Shown: positions 19,230 to 30,139 of the stretch, piece by piece
How positions within the stretch are numbered: position 1 is the stretch's first letter
Layout of the letters: every line of letters starts with the position of its first letter
Source of the DNA: Gracilaria caudata
Lineage: Eukaryota > Rhodophyta > Florideophyceae > Gracilariales > Gracilariaceae
Direction: 5' to 3'
DNA length: 64,000 nt
Assembly: GCA_030374735.1 (NCBI GenBank)
Contig: JASCIV010000005.1
Coordinates: 1 to 64,000, forward strand
Notes under the pieces: model-generated
What the model was told of the DNA's origin: nothing
Seen by the model: the letters and a program-made list of their open reading frames with translations, nothing else
Databases searched by the model: none
Made by a program: the position numbers and the translations under genes

Positions 19230-21894
19230 ATGACGGCATCCGCATGGCATTGTGCAACAATGGAAGAGGCCTTGAAGCTCCGTAAAGCTGCGCGGGACTC
19301 CTTCTCTAGAAGCTGTAAGGAATTAGCACTGACCGAAGAAGGGAACGCCTTTGAAATGAGTCTCCAAGACCTGGCATTAGAGAAAGATACATACAGACTC
19401 GCCAAATTCCTAAAACGGCAGCGCCGGCTTCTTGATGCCGTCACCTCTGTTATCGAGCTTGCAGTACGTCCAGTTTAGCTTTCTTCTATTCGCTTGGGCA
19501 GTGCCTTTGCTATTGTGTTTCTCACCATTCGTATCGCACGCCACGTTTTTGTAGGCTGATGGTCACCAGATACTTGACTCAGTTGAAGTTTGTCAGAAGT
19601 GCAACCTGGATGATCTTCAAAACGATATCACTGTTGAAACTGATCAGCTTTTCCAGTCGGTAGTAAGAAAGCCATCCAATAAGTTGCGAACGTTTGTGGA
19701 CAAGACTGAGAATGCAGATCTACGATCTGTAGTAAGGAAATCATCCAATGGGTTGCTGGCCTCTGCGGACAAGAGTAAGAATGCAGATCTGCTTAAGTTT
19801 GCGAGGAGCTTTGTCCGCAGGATCGTTGCCCAACCAATTCAGATGTTCCTCAATGCGGGAAATACTATTCTCGGCGCTTATCTCAAACAGGATGATCACT
19901 CTGAGCAAAAACAAAGATTTCGTGTTTCAATTCTCCGCATCCTCATGTATCTCAGTGATTGTTTTCGATATCGCTTTGATCATAAAACGGCTCAGGAGGT
20001 AGCAGAGCTCATGCTCTTCTCAGATTCCAAAGATGCGGAAGCTTATATGCGTATGGCAATGAATGCAGCCGTTACGACGATTTGTACTCAAGATCTTACC
20101 CCATTTTTTTATTACTGTATGTTTCTGGATAATCGAAATGTGGAGGTCAATCATGCCGAAGCAAGGGTTGTTCATCGATATGTGAAGATTGTTAAGGAGA
20201 CAAGCCATTCGAAAGTCAGCGGTTCTGATTCTGTGCGAAGCGAAGCAATGGTGAAATTTATAGATGCGACGTGGGCATTGCTAATGGCGGATTTGAAGCA
20301 TGCATCTTTGAAAGTTCGCAATGAAGAGTTGTGGAAAACCTTGAAGGATTTCGTAAATGAAGCTACTGGAACAGAAGTTCTGCACATGATTGGCGCCTTC
20401 ATGTTCTCTCATTACAGGTCTACCGCTGAAAGAAAGGACAGTGGTATGGACTGGCAGTGGGAGCTGGCAGACTACGCCCTTTCTCGATTCGTAACTGTTC
20501 TAGCAGAAGCCGTTGCAGAAAAGCTAAACGAGGTAAAGAACATTATTCGAAACAGAAAAAGGAATAGACGGCGTTCGAAGCAAAAGAAACGCAAGAAGGA
20601 TGCCACCAACGTCCATGGCGACGGAGGGGAAGTCGCTGCCTTTGCAGTATTGAAACATATTGGATCACTTGAAAAACAAGTTCCGCATCTGGGGGCCCTG
20701 AGTTTTATGGCGCACTATTGGGCTTCGAGAGAGCTTACCATCGGCCAGCACAATGTCCATAACATGGCAAAGGCTTTACAAAGTTTAAAGACTGTCGTAT
20801 GCGAGTTGCGGCTCATTAACGAGTTAACATCCACATTGAATCTGAGCAATTATTTGGAACCTAAGCAGTTCAAAAGCTCAAGACTCCTGCCTCCGTTGCC
20901 CGAAGATGTCACTTTTTGCAACTTTGCGCTCTGTGAAAGGCTTGGAATGTTCAAAAATGTACGCATATTTGGAGCCACATTCGAAAGTCTCTTCAAGAGC
21001 GGACCTCCGAATCTTCAAGAGGTTATCCGCAATAAGACCATAGCAACCTATGAGTCTTTTGTGCAGGCCACTGCCACAAGACATATGAAGGCATTTTCGC
21101 TTCGATGTGCGCAAGACGCAAAAGTTGGAGTGGACGATCTCGGTTTTGCTGCCACTCTATCAGTCGTAACGACAGCAATTCGAAAACAGCGAATCTCCAT
21201 TTTGATATCTAAGTTATCCAAGATCGGAGGTGGCAAGATTGCCCGCCTGCAGTTACAAGTACCAAAGGTTGGCGAAGCTCAGCGATCAGACTTCGAAGTC
21301 GAGGCTTCAATTTCCCCACCTCTTCCTGGTCAGAAGCCCCCCCAGGAGTGCAAACACCTTCAAGATGAACAAGAAACCACCACGATTGATGCACTAATAA
21401 CAAAGCGGCAAAGACTAATCGGCTCCTACACCCCAGGGCATTCCAAAGGTCAACATGCAACACACGATGACGTCGAGAATGATCCCGCTGCACCGGGTTC
21501 GCCTAGCTTATCGGGCGGACTTTGTGACGCATCTCAAAAGACAAGGCTTGTGGAAAAGAACATCATGTCAGCAGAGCTAGCGAGAAAAGAAGCAGATGGT
21601 CGCACAAACAGGTTCTCTAAAGAACCATCCGGCATACTCTGCCGAATTCGGCAACCAGTAGATTCTGAAACGCTTACGACCCCAAGGGAGCATTCAACCG
21701 TAGAAACCAAAAGCACCACGCTTCGCTTGCTTGAGCTGATGTATCCAGCCCACACGAATTCAGTTCCCGACCTCTGCTGCAGAACGGCATACGACCTAGA
21801 TTGGAGAGGTTCATCTTCTGAACTCCCCTATACCAACGTTACTAAGTTCCCTGCTCTTGATACTCGTAAGATTCAAAGCCGCCTTGAACCCTAA
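19230..21894 (+). CDS. orphan protein of about 857 aa, two exons, with tandem internal duplication
   Basis: Exon 1 (19230-19463) and exon 2 (19555-21894) are joined in frame by a 91-bp intron (19464-19554) with GTACGT at its start and a pyrimidine-rich tract before TAG at its end. The translation is helical and charged (TYRLAKFLKRQRRLLDAV), contains a CxxC (about residues 97-100), then two 23-residue units in tandem (residues about 113-158). A long helical region follows, with a basic Lys/Arg cluster around 20555-20600 (RNRKRNRRRSKQKKRKK), a likely nuclear signal. The last 200 residues are polar and disordered. No family is recognised. The helical, repeat-like middle could be an alpha-solenoid, but that is only an impression. 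The start could be the ATG at 19230 or at 19260. Confidence 0.65.
19657..19794 (+). repeat. 69-bp tandem duplication inside the orphan gene
   Basis: Two adjacent 69-bp units (19657-19725 and 19726-19794) encode closely related 23-residue peptides, each starting SVVRK, with SN and DK in the middle and NADL at the end. The unit length is a multiple of three, so the frame is kept. Confidence 0.8.
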
Positions 21895-22513
21895 CGTAAA
21901 CTGATGATACAGATTGTCACTGCCTGGGTAATTATCTTCCAACCATAATTTACTCCAACAATCCATCGACTATTCGAGAGTTGGGGCGCTTTGTGGCACT
22001 CTTGGAATGCCTTAATGAAATTTCGGGTAATGTATGAAAGGGAAACTATGGGCAGTCACCACGAGCTTCAAATTTGCAAGGTAGCGTATACACCATGGTC
22101 GTGCTTTGCATGCGATTTGAGTTTCCATCCCAATAGTTTACTGAACATAAGACTGATGTGAGTGCTCTCGATGTTGTACTAGTTCAGCTGAATAGACTCC
22201 TGAGAAGTTCGACAGAGCAAAAACGCGGTACCAGGAAGTTCTAAAGCATTAAAAAAAAAATAAACCAAGCCGTAACTTTTGCCGTGCAAGCGACGACGCG
22301 TGAATGCAACTCCAATGAGTTTGCTTCAGTTCGTAGAGTTCCTGCTCAAGGCAACCTGACCAAGGTGCTTGGCTTCGCCATCGGACATTGAATACATTTT
22401 GTACCAGCGTTGTCGAATCTTATTCTGTGTACCCTACCTTTTGAGTACTCGAAGAAGCTCGATTACAAGGGAAGTACATAGGTTTGTAGAAGTTGCGCTC
22501 TAAAAAGTTCAAG
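21895..22513. other. no recognisable gene
   Basis: About 620 bp between two plus-strand genes, with an A-rich run at 22250-22262. It should hold the 3' end of the orphan transcript and the TSR3 promoter. Confidence 0.4.
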
Positions 22514-23329
22514 ATGCCGAAGAGGAAACACAATAGTCATAAGCGTGCAGGAAGGCAGCAACATTCCGTGAATCATGCGCGTAGTGATGGATCAACTGCG
22601 GGCACTGGCAACTACTCTGGCCCTTGTTTAGCAATGTGGGATTTCAATCATTGTGCACCGCAAAAGTGTTCGGGAAGAAAACTCGCGCGTTTAGGAATGC
22701 TACGCACTCTAAGAATCTCTCAAAGACACCCTGGAGTCGTGTTAACACCAGTAGGGACTCGTGCAATCTCAAAAACAGATGCTTCTCTCGTAGAAAGTTG
22801 TGGACTGGGAGTTGTTGATTGCTCATGGGCGAGGGTTGACGAAGTATCGTTTGACAGATTAAAGAGTGGTGCTGACCGACTTCTCCCATTCCTAATTGCC
22901 GCGAACCCTGTGAATTATGGCAAACCTCTCCGGCTGACATGCGCCGAAGCCTTGGCAGGGGGTTTGTACATCATGGGCTTCACGAACTCAGCCCATCAAG
23001 TTCTGAGCAAATTCGTTTGGGGGGATTCGTTCTGGCAGTTGAACGGGGATTTATTGGAACAGTACCGCAACTGCAACAAAAGTGAAGAGGTTGTAGCGGT
23101 TCAGAACGCATACATTGCGGCTTGTGAAAAAGAAGTGGAAGAAAGAAAGCAAAGTGATGATCCTTTTTGGGGGTTAGGAAATAGTGATGATGAAGAAAGT
23201 AGAAGTGAGGATTATGGCGCCGATGTTGAAAGCGAAGTAGACAAAGAAGTGTGCAATGCTAATGTGGAGATAATGCTGGATGCCATGCGCGTGACTACTG
23301 ACGAAGGGGAGGTTCATTCTCGTAATTAG
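22514..23329 (+). CDS. TSR3: 18S rRNA aminocarboxypropyltransferase TSR3
   Basis: A 271-residue protein matching TSR3, which transfers the 3-amino-3-carboxypropyl group from S-adenosylmethionine to the hypermodified pseudouridine of 18S rRNA late in small-subunit maturation. The family signatures are clear: MWDFNHCAPQKCSGRKL, the HPGVVLTP segment, VVDCSWARVDEV, LLPFLIAANPVNYGKPLRL, CAEALAGGLYIMGF and FVWGDSFWQLN. A basic N-terminus (KRKHNSHKRAG) suits a nucleolar or cytosolic rRNA enzyme. The acidic C-terminal tail is typical. I start at the ATG at 22514, because the frame upstream of it has only a TTG. Intronless. Confidence 0.92.
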   Translation: MPKRKHNSHKRAGRQQHSVNHARSDGSTAGTGNYSGPCLAMWDFNHCAPQKCSGRKLARLGMLRTLRISQRHPGVVLTPVGTRAISKTDASLVESCGLGVVDCSWARVDEVSFDRLKSGADRLLPFLIAANPVNYGKPLRLTCAEALAGGLYIMGFTNSAHQVLSKFVWGDSFWQLNGDLLEQYRNCNKSEEVVAVQNAYIAACEKEVEERKQSDDPFWGLGNSDDEESRSEDYGADVESEVDKEVCNANVEIMLDAMRVTTDEGEVHSRN

Positions 23330-23506
23330 ACACCCTCCCAGCTGGTTACACTGGATAAGGCTCGTGGACGAACTATTCAAACCCAGCATTGAACGTAGGC
23401 CGTGATTGTAATATAAACAAGACAAGCATTAGCTGCTTTGGAACCTACAGAGTACACTGTTGTTTCATGTTTTTATATGCACTCACTATCCGTGACTTCT
23501 CAAGTT

Positions 23507-25738
23507 CTATTTGCTAATCCCCGTCTTCTTCATCTGATCAATTAGGGGGCCGAAAGCAAGATCGTCTTCATTCACTCTTGAAGGTTTTGTGCCTTTCTGG
23601 ACACGGTAATTTCCAGGCTGCGACTTCACTTGTTCAGATTGCATGACTGGCACTGATTGATTTCCTCGAGGGACGGGGGTATATGCACCTGCCATGCCCA
23701 TCGGTTGCATGCCGTTCATTCCGTGCATACCGGCATGCTGCATCTGATACATTGCCAGTTGCTGGTTTTGCGCAGCCATTGTCTGATACGCAGCCATTGT
23801 CTGATACGCCGCCATTTGTTGTTGCTGTTGCAGAGACATTGTATTGTACATCTGCTGTTGGGCTTGCTGCTGGGCTTGCTGCTGGGCTTGCTGCTGCGGG
23901 GTTGTTTGGGCTCCATACAGTGCTAACTGCATGTTGGAGCCATCCACTCCGAATCCGCTTCTTTGTTGGTGCTGCCATCCAGAATTGGCCATAATACCTT
24001 TCACATTAGCAACACGGTCGTCAACTGTGTTCTCTAACGCAGCTGGTTGGAACATGCCTGGCATCGGACCACCGGCCCCATATACTTGAAGAGCCATATT
24101 TTGTTGAGGAACTTGTGTTTGACCGGGTTGAGCAGTTGCAGGACCAACGCCGGACTCAATACCAAGTAGGTCTCGTAACGGGTCAAATGGTTTTGGAGGC
24201 GGTGGTGGTTCGGGAGCGGAAGGAAGAATGTCAATGTCGTCTTCTTCTTCTGATGATGACTCCTCTTCTTCGGAAGAGGACTCTGACGACGTAGACGACG
24301 GAGGAGTCGGGAGACGGGGTGGCGGCGGTATTATTTCTGGTTCTTCTTCTGAATAATACTCTGGCTCAGGCTCATAGTAATCTTCTGGAACGGGTTCCGG
24401 TTCCGGTTCAGGTTCATACTCTTCGTCATCCGAAAACTGAGGCTCCTTAACTTCATCTTTCTGCGGACCTTTGTCAATATACTCCTGCATAGATTCAGTC
24501 AGTTCAAATGATATCGAGCTCAATTCGGGAGCTCGCCATTTTGAGGACAGTGATTGAGCGAGATCAAAGAACGGTTTCGCATTTGTAATTAAAGTGACAA
24601 AACGTTTGTACACATCTAAGGCAATGATGGCATTCGGAATCTCGAGGTTGAAGAACAAGTCAAGAAGGCGGATAACGCCGCATTGCATAGTTGTAACGAC
24701 AAGTGACAAGTCGCGCAAGACCATCGATCGGGCTGGCATTGTTACAGGGGAATAACGAGCCTGGCCGTCCAATCGGACTGACGTGAGCGCTTCAAACGTA
24801 TCCATGAGAATCGGAAGGGCGGCGAGCAGTTCTTCAATGGGCGCTTGTCCATAGCGGTTAGTAAGCGCCTGATCATCTTCTCTTGAGTTCTTGGGAGGAA
24901 AATTAATGGCGGCCTTCATAGTGAGCCACTGTTCTAAGTAAGCACCGTAGGATCGGATGAATCCACTGAAAGCTAAGCCATCTGAGGTGCTATCGCCGAA
25001 GAACTCCATCTTGAACATGGCACGATAGTGGTTGGCTATGTGAGCGACAAATTTCTCGTTGCCGTCACGGAAAATGTGGTGAAAGATAGTTAACGCCTTC
25101 ACAACGACTACCCACTCGTTCTGCATCATTCGCTTGCGAAGATGATAGAAAATGCCGCCGGCGGGACTTTCTCGATTCGAGATGCTACCACCATAACGAA
25201 GCGCTTCCATGATAACGCGAACGTGCTTCCCTTTAGGAGCCGCGTTCTCACGATTGGTGGCCTTCATGCAGTAGATCTTCCAGTCATCACCCTTTATGCT
25301 CGCCATGGTCTGACGAACCTGATCCTTCATCTTGGACTGAAAGTTCACGTTGCTTTTAGACGCGTACATCGGCATTCCCCCTCCCATGCCATCGCCGACA
25401 TCGGCATAGTTGGAGGTGGGCGGTGCGCGTGTGGAAGCATAAGCGTTGGTAACGTAGGGGTTTTCAACCTGGGCGTTATTCGTCATGGCGTTGACATTAC
25501 CACGCATGGAAGCCATGGCGGCCTGGGCGGTGGTAATGGCGGCAGAAGTGGATGCAGAGGAGGCGCCACGACCGGCGGAGGTGTTGGAGGAGTCTCGGGC
25601 GGACTGGGAGCGCTGGAGTGAGCCGCGAGCAGGCTGCTCGCTCATGCGCCCGGCAAGAGAATCGTACGAGCCCCTTGGGATGGGGGGACGAGTAGACGGT
25701 ACGGGCGGGCGTCCGGTTCGATAGTCATCGTACGACAT
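23507..25738 (-). CDS. AP180/CALM-type clathrin assembly protein (ANTH domain)
   Basis: A 743-residue protein. After a Ser/Ala/Gly-rich N-terminal leader, an ANTH domain begins at about 140. Its phosphoinositide-binding patch is visible (K159-A-T, then K169-G-K-H172), followed by GIFYHLRKRMMQNEWVVVVK, LTIFHHIFRDGNEKF and FSGFIRSYGAYLEQWL. Such proteins bind PI(4,5)P2 and clathrin at the plasma membrane or trans-Golgi and retrieve SNAREs. The middle (about 445-530) is Glu/Pro/Ser-rich with DP-type motifs (PFDPLRDLLG), and the C-terminus is Gln-rich with tandem AQQQ and AYQTM repeats, fitting a clathrin- or adaptor-binding tail. The long disordered N-terminal leader before ANTH is unusual. Intronless. 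Confidence 0.88.
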   Translation of the reverse strand: MSYDDYRTGRPPVPSTRPPIPRGSYDSLAGRMSEQPARGSLQRSQSARDSSNTSAGRGASSASTSAAITTAQAAMASMRGNVNAMTNNAQVENPYVTNAYASTRAPPTSNYADVGDGMGGGMPMYASKSNVNFQSKMKDQVRQTMASIKGDDWKIYCMKATNRENAAPKGKHVRVIMEALRYGGSISNRESPAGGIFYHLRKRMMQNEWVVVVKALTIFHHIFRDGNEKFVAHIANHYRAMFKMEFFGDSTSDGLAFSGFIRSYGAYLEQWLTMKAAINFPPKNSREDDQALTNRYGQAPIEELLAALPILMDTFEALTSVRLDGQARYSPVTMPARSMVLRDLSLVVTTMQCGVIRLLDLFFNLEIPNAIIALDVYKRFVTLITNAKPFFDLAQSLSSKWRAPELSSISFELTESMQEYIDKGPQKDEVKEPQFSDDEEYEPEPEPEPVPEDYYEPEPEYYSEEEPEIIPPPPRLPTPPSSTSSESSSEEEESSSEEEDDIDILPSAPEPPPPPKPFDPLRDLLGIESGVGPATAQPGQTQVPQQNMALQVYGAGGPMPGMFQPAALENTVDDRVANVKGIMANSGWQHQQRSGFGVDGSNMQLALYGAQTTPQQQAQQQAQQQAQQQMYNTMSLQQQQQMAAYQTMAAYQTMAAQNQQLAMYQMQHAGMHGMNGMQPMGMAGAYTPVPRGNQSVPVMQSEQVKSQPGNYRVQKGTKPSRVNEDDLAFGPLIDQMKKTGISK

Positions 25739-26339
25739 ATAGGCTGGTGGGGGGCACTGGCGGGCAAAAAGAGGGGTAACCGCAGGGCAGGTAACGGAAG
25801 CGAGGGGGGCAGTTGGTGTGGGTGGCTAACACGGCGGCACAGCGGAGAGAGAGGGCGGCCTTCTGATTTCGTGCGCAAGTGAGTGTGCGGGAGACGAGCA
25901 GTACGACGGTACAAACGCGCCGGAGGGTGCGGATGACAGTGCGATTGGAACTGGAGGTGACGCCGCTATGTGAGTCCCGCCGCTTACGAGACCTCCGCCG
26001 CGCGACTGGCGCCGTGGGTGGCTGCGCGTGTGCGAGAAAGCAGCGCGCCTACAGGCACCGGCGGGATGTCATCCCGCTTAGTTTGCACGTCAGCCCATGC
26101 ACGCGTGCCACCAACTGTCAGACTTTCGTCTCTTACAGTTCTGCCTTACAGCCTCACTTGTGTCGCGCTCTTGCGCTTTGGCAGAGGACGTGTTCCCTGA
26201 CACCTTGCCGTTCCCATCGCTGCGCCCAGTCGCTCGCAATCATCTTTCCCCCGCTTCCCCCGTCAGCGATCCGCGCGCGACTGCGCCTGTTTGCTCCGTG
26301 CCTTGTTCCGGTCAAGCGTCGGCTTGTCTCGTCGTAAAG
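25739..26339. promoter_or_regulatory. divergent intergenic region, AP180-type / gamma-COP
   Basis: 600 bp separate two head-to-head coat-protein genes. It is GC-rich and contains no TATA box that I can see. Shared regulation is plausible but not shown. Confidence 0.4.
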
Positions 26340-29084
26340 ATGGCCATGGTCTCCGACGAACGCGCCCTTGCCAAGTTCAAGGATGAGGACATGATCATGT
26401 CCCCGTTCGAGGGCATTGAAAAAGGAGCCGTTCTACAGGAGTGCAGAATATTCAACGACATCCAGCTTAATACCTCCAAATGCGAACTCGTTCTCGTCAG
26501 ATTGCTCTACCTGGTCGGTCAGGGCGATCGCCTCACCCCCGAGGAGGCCACCGAGGTTTTCTTTTCCGTCACAAAGCTCTTCCAGGCTAATCAACCCTCC
26601 TTGCGTCGTCTCGTCTATCTTGCAATCAAAGAGCTCGCGCACACCGCCGAAGAGGTTATCATCGTCACTAACTGCCTTACCAAGGATATCAACTCCGATG
26701 TGGACATGTATCGTGCCAATGCCACGCGCGTGCTTTGCAAGATCACCGATGCGCAAATGGTGCAGCAAATTGAACGCTATCTAAAGCAGGAAATCGTCGA
26801 TAAGAACCCCGTTGTTGCTTCTGCTGCGCTTGTATCCGGTCAGCAGCTCATCATGCATAACAAGGGTGATGTAGTTCGTCGCTGGGTGAACGAAGTGACG
26901 CAGGCTCTGGACCATTCATCTCCCATGGTTCAGTACCACGCCCTGGCACTTCTTTATCTTATCAAACAGCATGATAGACTGGCCGTTTCCAAGTTAGTAC
27001 AGTCTATGTGCCGTCAGGGTGCTCGTTCTCCCATGGCAACTGTTTTGATTATAAGGTATGTCGCACGTATCATTGCCGAAGAGGCGACTGATGCCAGTCA
27101 GTATAAGGAAAACTCGTTCTTCAACTATCTTGAGCACTGCCTCCGCCATAGATCGGATATAGTCATGTACGAAGCTGCGCGTGCGATTGCTTTGCTACCC
27201 AACGTGACCCCCGCGGAGCTACAGCCAGCTGTGTCAGTTCTACAGCGCTTTTTGGTGCAGCCTAGATCATCTCAGCGTTTCGCAGCGATAAGAACATTGA
27301 GCATGATTGCCACTAATATGCCATTAGCCGTGACATCGTGCAACGCTGATATGGAAGTGCTCATTTCTGATCCTAATCGCTCTATTGCAACTTTAGCCAT
27401 CACAACTCTTCTGAGAACTGGTTCAGAGAACTCAATTGAACGACTACTGAAACAAATTCAGAACTTCTTGTGCGAGATCAGTGATGAGTTTAAGGTTAAG
27501 ATAGTCGTCGCGATTCATGCATTGTGCATCAAATACCCGAGCAAGTACTACGCACTCATGAACTTTCTCGGTAATGCACTTCGTGAAGAAGGCGGATATG
27601 ATTTCAAGCGCGCCATCGTTGACGCCTATCTGGGTCTCATGAATAAGATTCCTGAATCAAAAGAAACCTGTCTTTCTCACTTGTGCGAGTTTATCGAGGA
27701 CTGTGAACATACCCAACTTTCGACACGCGTTTTGCATCTGCTTGGAAAAGAAGGTCCGCATATGCCAGAGCCCGGAAAGTACATTCGGTATATTTACAAC
27801 AGACTCATATTGGAGAACGCAGTAGTCAGGGCAGCGGCAGTCTCCGCACTAGCCAGCTTTGCTACGGAGAGTGCTTCAGAATCGCTCCGAAAGTCGATAG
27901 CGATTCTCTTGCAACAATCCCTCATGGACAGTGATGACGAAGTGAGGGACAGGGCCGTTTTCTTCACACAGAAACTAGGCTTGGAAGCGTACCAGAAGAA
28001 GGAAGACACGCCACCCGTTCCGGAACAAGTCGCGAAGTTGCAGGAGGACACAAAAGAAGCAATGAACCTCACCTGTCCAGTTATCAACTTGGAAGCAGAG
28101 CTTATGCGCTACTTGTCATCTGGGAACTTTGATGCTTCATTCGATATCAGCAAGGTGTCCAAGGCGGCTTTGACGACATCGCAGGATAAAAACTTGTCTG
28201 CTCGTGGCGACTCTTTGTTCACTGGCTCGACAATGGCCACTTCCACAATGGCTGCATCCGTCAAACCCCCGGTGGACCTCGCAGCCGAAGTCATGGCCAT
28301 ACCAGACTTTGCGTCCCTCGGAAGACCGTTCAAATCATGTCCTCCCCAAGATCTCACTGAAGCTGAGACTGAGTACACTGCCAAGGTCATTGTTCATCTG
28401 TATGAGTCCAACGTAATCCTAGAATTTATCTGCGTCAATACTCTCAACGATCAATTGCTTGAAAACATGTTTGTACAAGTGGACATCTCTGATTCTGAAG
28501 GACTTGGGGATATGACTATCATTCCTGCGGAGAAACTCGAATATGGCGAACCTGCCCGTACCTATGTGTCCATTCAGCGAACTGGCGAGGGCGAATTTCC
28601 GCTCGGGCAGCTGGCGTGCACGATGAAATTCAGCGTCAAAGATGTGGACCCTGCTACAGGCGAAGCCGATGAGGAGGGTTACGAAGATGAGTACGGCCTC
28701 GATGAGTTGGATCTTAACATCGCAACACTTATGGCGAAACCGGGTGAGCTGCCGTCGTCCTTTAAGTCGGCGTGGGAAGCCCTTGGCCCCGATAACGAAG
28801 TTGGTGATAGTTTCATGCTGGAACAACATGACAACATTCCCTCTGCTGTCGCTGCTGTCATGGAACTTCTGGGAATGGTTGCTTGTGAAGGCACTGAGAA
28901 TGTGAACGAACGGGCTAGAGGGCATATACTTTTGTTGACTGGAGTGTTTATACCGGGGGTGCAAGCAATGGTGCATGCTAAGTTTGGATTAACATCAGGA
29001 TGTGTAGCTCTAGAACTAGTACTGCGAAGCGAAGTGCCAGCTGTGAGCGAACTTCTTGCGAACTCCATTTCCGGCACAGATTAA
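26340..29084 (+). CDS. COPG: coatomer subunit gamma (COPI)
   Basis: A 914-residue protein matching gamma-COP (family about 870-890). The N-terminal adaptin-type solenoid runs over residues about 20-560: KGAVLQECRIFNDIQLN, TKLFQANQPSLRRLVYLAIK, IIVTNCLTKDI, DPNRSIATLAITTLLRTGSE, ISDEFKVKIVVAIHALC, HLCEFIEDCEHTQLSTRVLHLLG. The C-terminal appendage (about 660-914) carries the region that binds ARFGAP and cargo adaptors. Gamma-COP is a core subunit of the COPI coat, which returns cargo from Golgi to ER. I chose the ATG at 26340 (MAMVSDERALAKF) because upstream codons have no family similarity. Intronless. Confidence 0.94.
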   Translation: MAMVSDERALAKFKDEDMIMSPFEGIEKGAVLQECRIFNDIQLNTSKCELVLVRLLYLVGQGDRLTPEEATEVFFSVTKLFQANQPSLRRLVYLAIKELAHTAEEVIIVTNCLTKDINSDVDMYRANATRVLCKITDAQMVQQIERYLKQEIVDKNPVVASAALVSGQQLIMHNKGDVVRRWVNEVTQALDHSSPMVQYHALALLYLIKQHDRLAVSKLVQSMCRQGARSPMATVLIIRYVARIIAEEATDASQYKENSFFNYLEHCLRHRSDIVMYEAARAIALLPNVTPAELQPAVSVLQRFLVQPRSSQRFAAIRTLSMIATNMPLAVTSCNADMEVLISDPNRSIATLAITTLLRTGSENSIERLLKQIQNFLCEISDEFKVKIVVAIHALCIKYPSKYYALMNFLGNALREEGGYDFKRAIVDAYLGLMNKIPESKETCLSHLCEFIEDCEHTQLSTRVLHLLGKEGPHMPEPGKYIRYIYNRLILENAVVRAAAVSALASFATESASESLRKSIAILLQQSLMDSDDEVRDRAVFFTQKLGLEAYQKKEDTPPVPEQVAKLQEDTKEAMNLTCPVINLEAELMRYLSSGNFDASFDISKVSKAALTTSQDKNLSARGDSLFTGSTMATSTMAASVKPPVDLAAEVMAIPDFASLGRPFKSCPPQDLTEAETEYTAKVIVHLYESNVILEFICVNTLNDQLLENMFVQVDISDSEGLGDMTIIPAEKLEYGEPARTYVSIQRTGEGEFPLGQLACTMKFSVKDVDPATGEADEEGYEDEYGLDELDLNIATLMAKPGELPSSFKSAWEALGPDNEVGDSFMLEQHDNIPSAVAAVMELLGMVACEGTENVNERARGHILLLTGVFIPGVQAMVHAKFGLTSGCVALELVLRSEVPAVSELLANSISGTD

Positions 29085-29571
29085 CCTGCTATCAGCTGCG
29101 TTACACGAAGATAAAAGGGAAGCCGAAGGTGAACAGATTTGTGTGTTGAACAACTCCATCCATGAAATGTTGAAGTCACAAGCACACACAAGCTTAGCAC
29201 CGTCGTTGACTATTTCGCGGCGAGAGTTGGGACTACCTATCAGAAACTGCGATACGAATCTGCAGGAATCCTGAGTACAGTTTATAGCTTTGTATGTGTG
29301 GCCAGTCCAAGGAGGTCAAAACACTTTGCGTACGAGAATCACTGACGTTGAAACTTCAAAAAACTGCCAGTACAATTGAAGAATCGAAAATGCATTGTCG
29401 CGGACCAGCGACCAAGTTCGCCAGCTAGACTAATCCCATTCTCGGAGACGATATATGGGGAATTACCGTCGTAAACATTGACAATATGCGCCTGTACAGC
29501 TAGCTCCCCATTTCCAAAAACGCTGCCCCTCATTTTGTTATGGTGTGCTATAGTATTTTTCTTTTCCATTG
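29085..29571. other. no confident gene
   Basis: Downstream of gamma-COP. A 76-codon minus-strand frame from an ATG at 29569 down to 29339 has reasonable composition (SENGISLAGELGRWSATMHF), but no family is recognised. Confidence 0.3.
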
Positions 29572-29799
29572 ATGAAAGAACATGTCATTATTCTTGTCCC
29601 CAAGCTCCAAGAAAAGCGCTCACGTAAACTGAAATGCGAGGATTTTATTCGCTGCATCTTTGGACTACCTGCTCACGTAGTACTTCTCAGCTACGAGGGG
29701 CGGCCCTTGCACGACGATATTAGGATGGACACGAACAAAGTATTGACCGAACTCAACGCGCCTTTCCCTCCATATGCTTGCAATTTAGAACTAGGATAA
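29572..29799 (+). CDS. small open frame, possibly ubiquitin-like fold
   Basis: 75 residues from the ATG at 29572. The pattern FIRCIFGLPAHVVLLSYEGR followed by PLHDDIRMD is reminiscent of a ubiquitin-like or RAWUL-type fold (a beta strand, 'L.YEGRPL.DD'), but this is only a pattern impression. It could be one exon of a larger gene. A divergent minus-strand frame starts 2 bp away, so at most one of the two is likely to be real. Confidence 0.3.
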   Translation: MKEHVIILVPKLQEKRSRKLKCEDFIRCIFGLPAHVVLLSYEGRPLHDDIRMDTNKVLTELNAPFPPYACNLELG

Positions 29800-30139
29800 T
29801 CGATGAAAAAGCTTTTAAGCTAGGTACAATGGTAACGCTACGGTAATACTCCGTATCCTTCGCACCTTCAGAGGCATTTAGCCTATTCCGGAGGAGGCGA
29901 TGTTCACAGGGAAGAAAAGCAATGTTAATGTTAATATTAATATAGTATTCAGGTGGCTTTTAATAATATTGCCAAATCCAATTGCCAGGAGTGGAGGGGT
30001 GTTTATCGCACCGAGTTCGTTGTCCGACGGAGTGCAGACAGGTTCGCAGTTAGCCCTTTGTTGCCGACTAGTCGGTTCACACCCTCTTCTCCTCCCTTAG
30101 CTCTGGACCGCGGAAAAGCGCATACGAGGTACATTCACG
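29800..30139. promoter_or_regulatory. upstream region of the nibrin gene
   Basis: 340 bp including an AT-rich stretch with repeated TTAAT words (29922-29945). Probably the NBS1-like promoter and leader. Confidence 0.3.

Noticed and set aside
26097..26339. Longer start for gamma-COP
   Set aside because: The upstream 81 codons are unlike the family, which begins close to the ATG at 26340.
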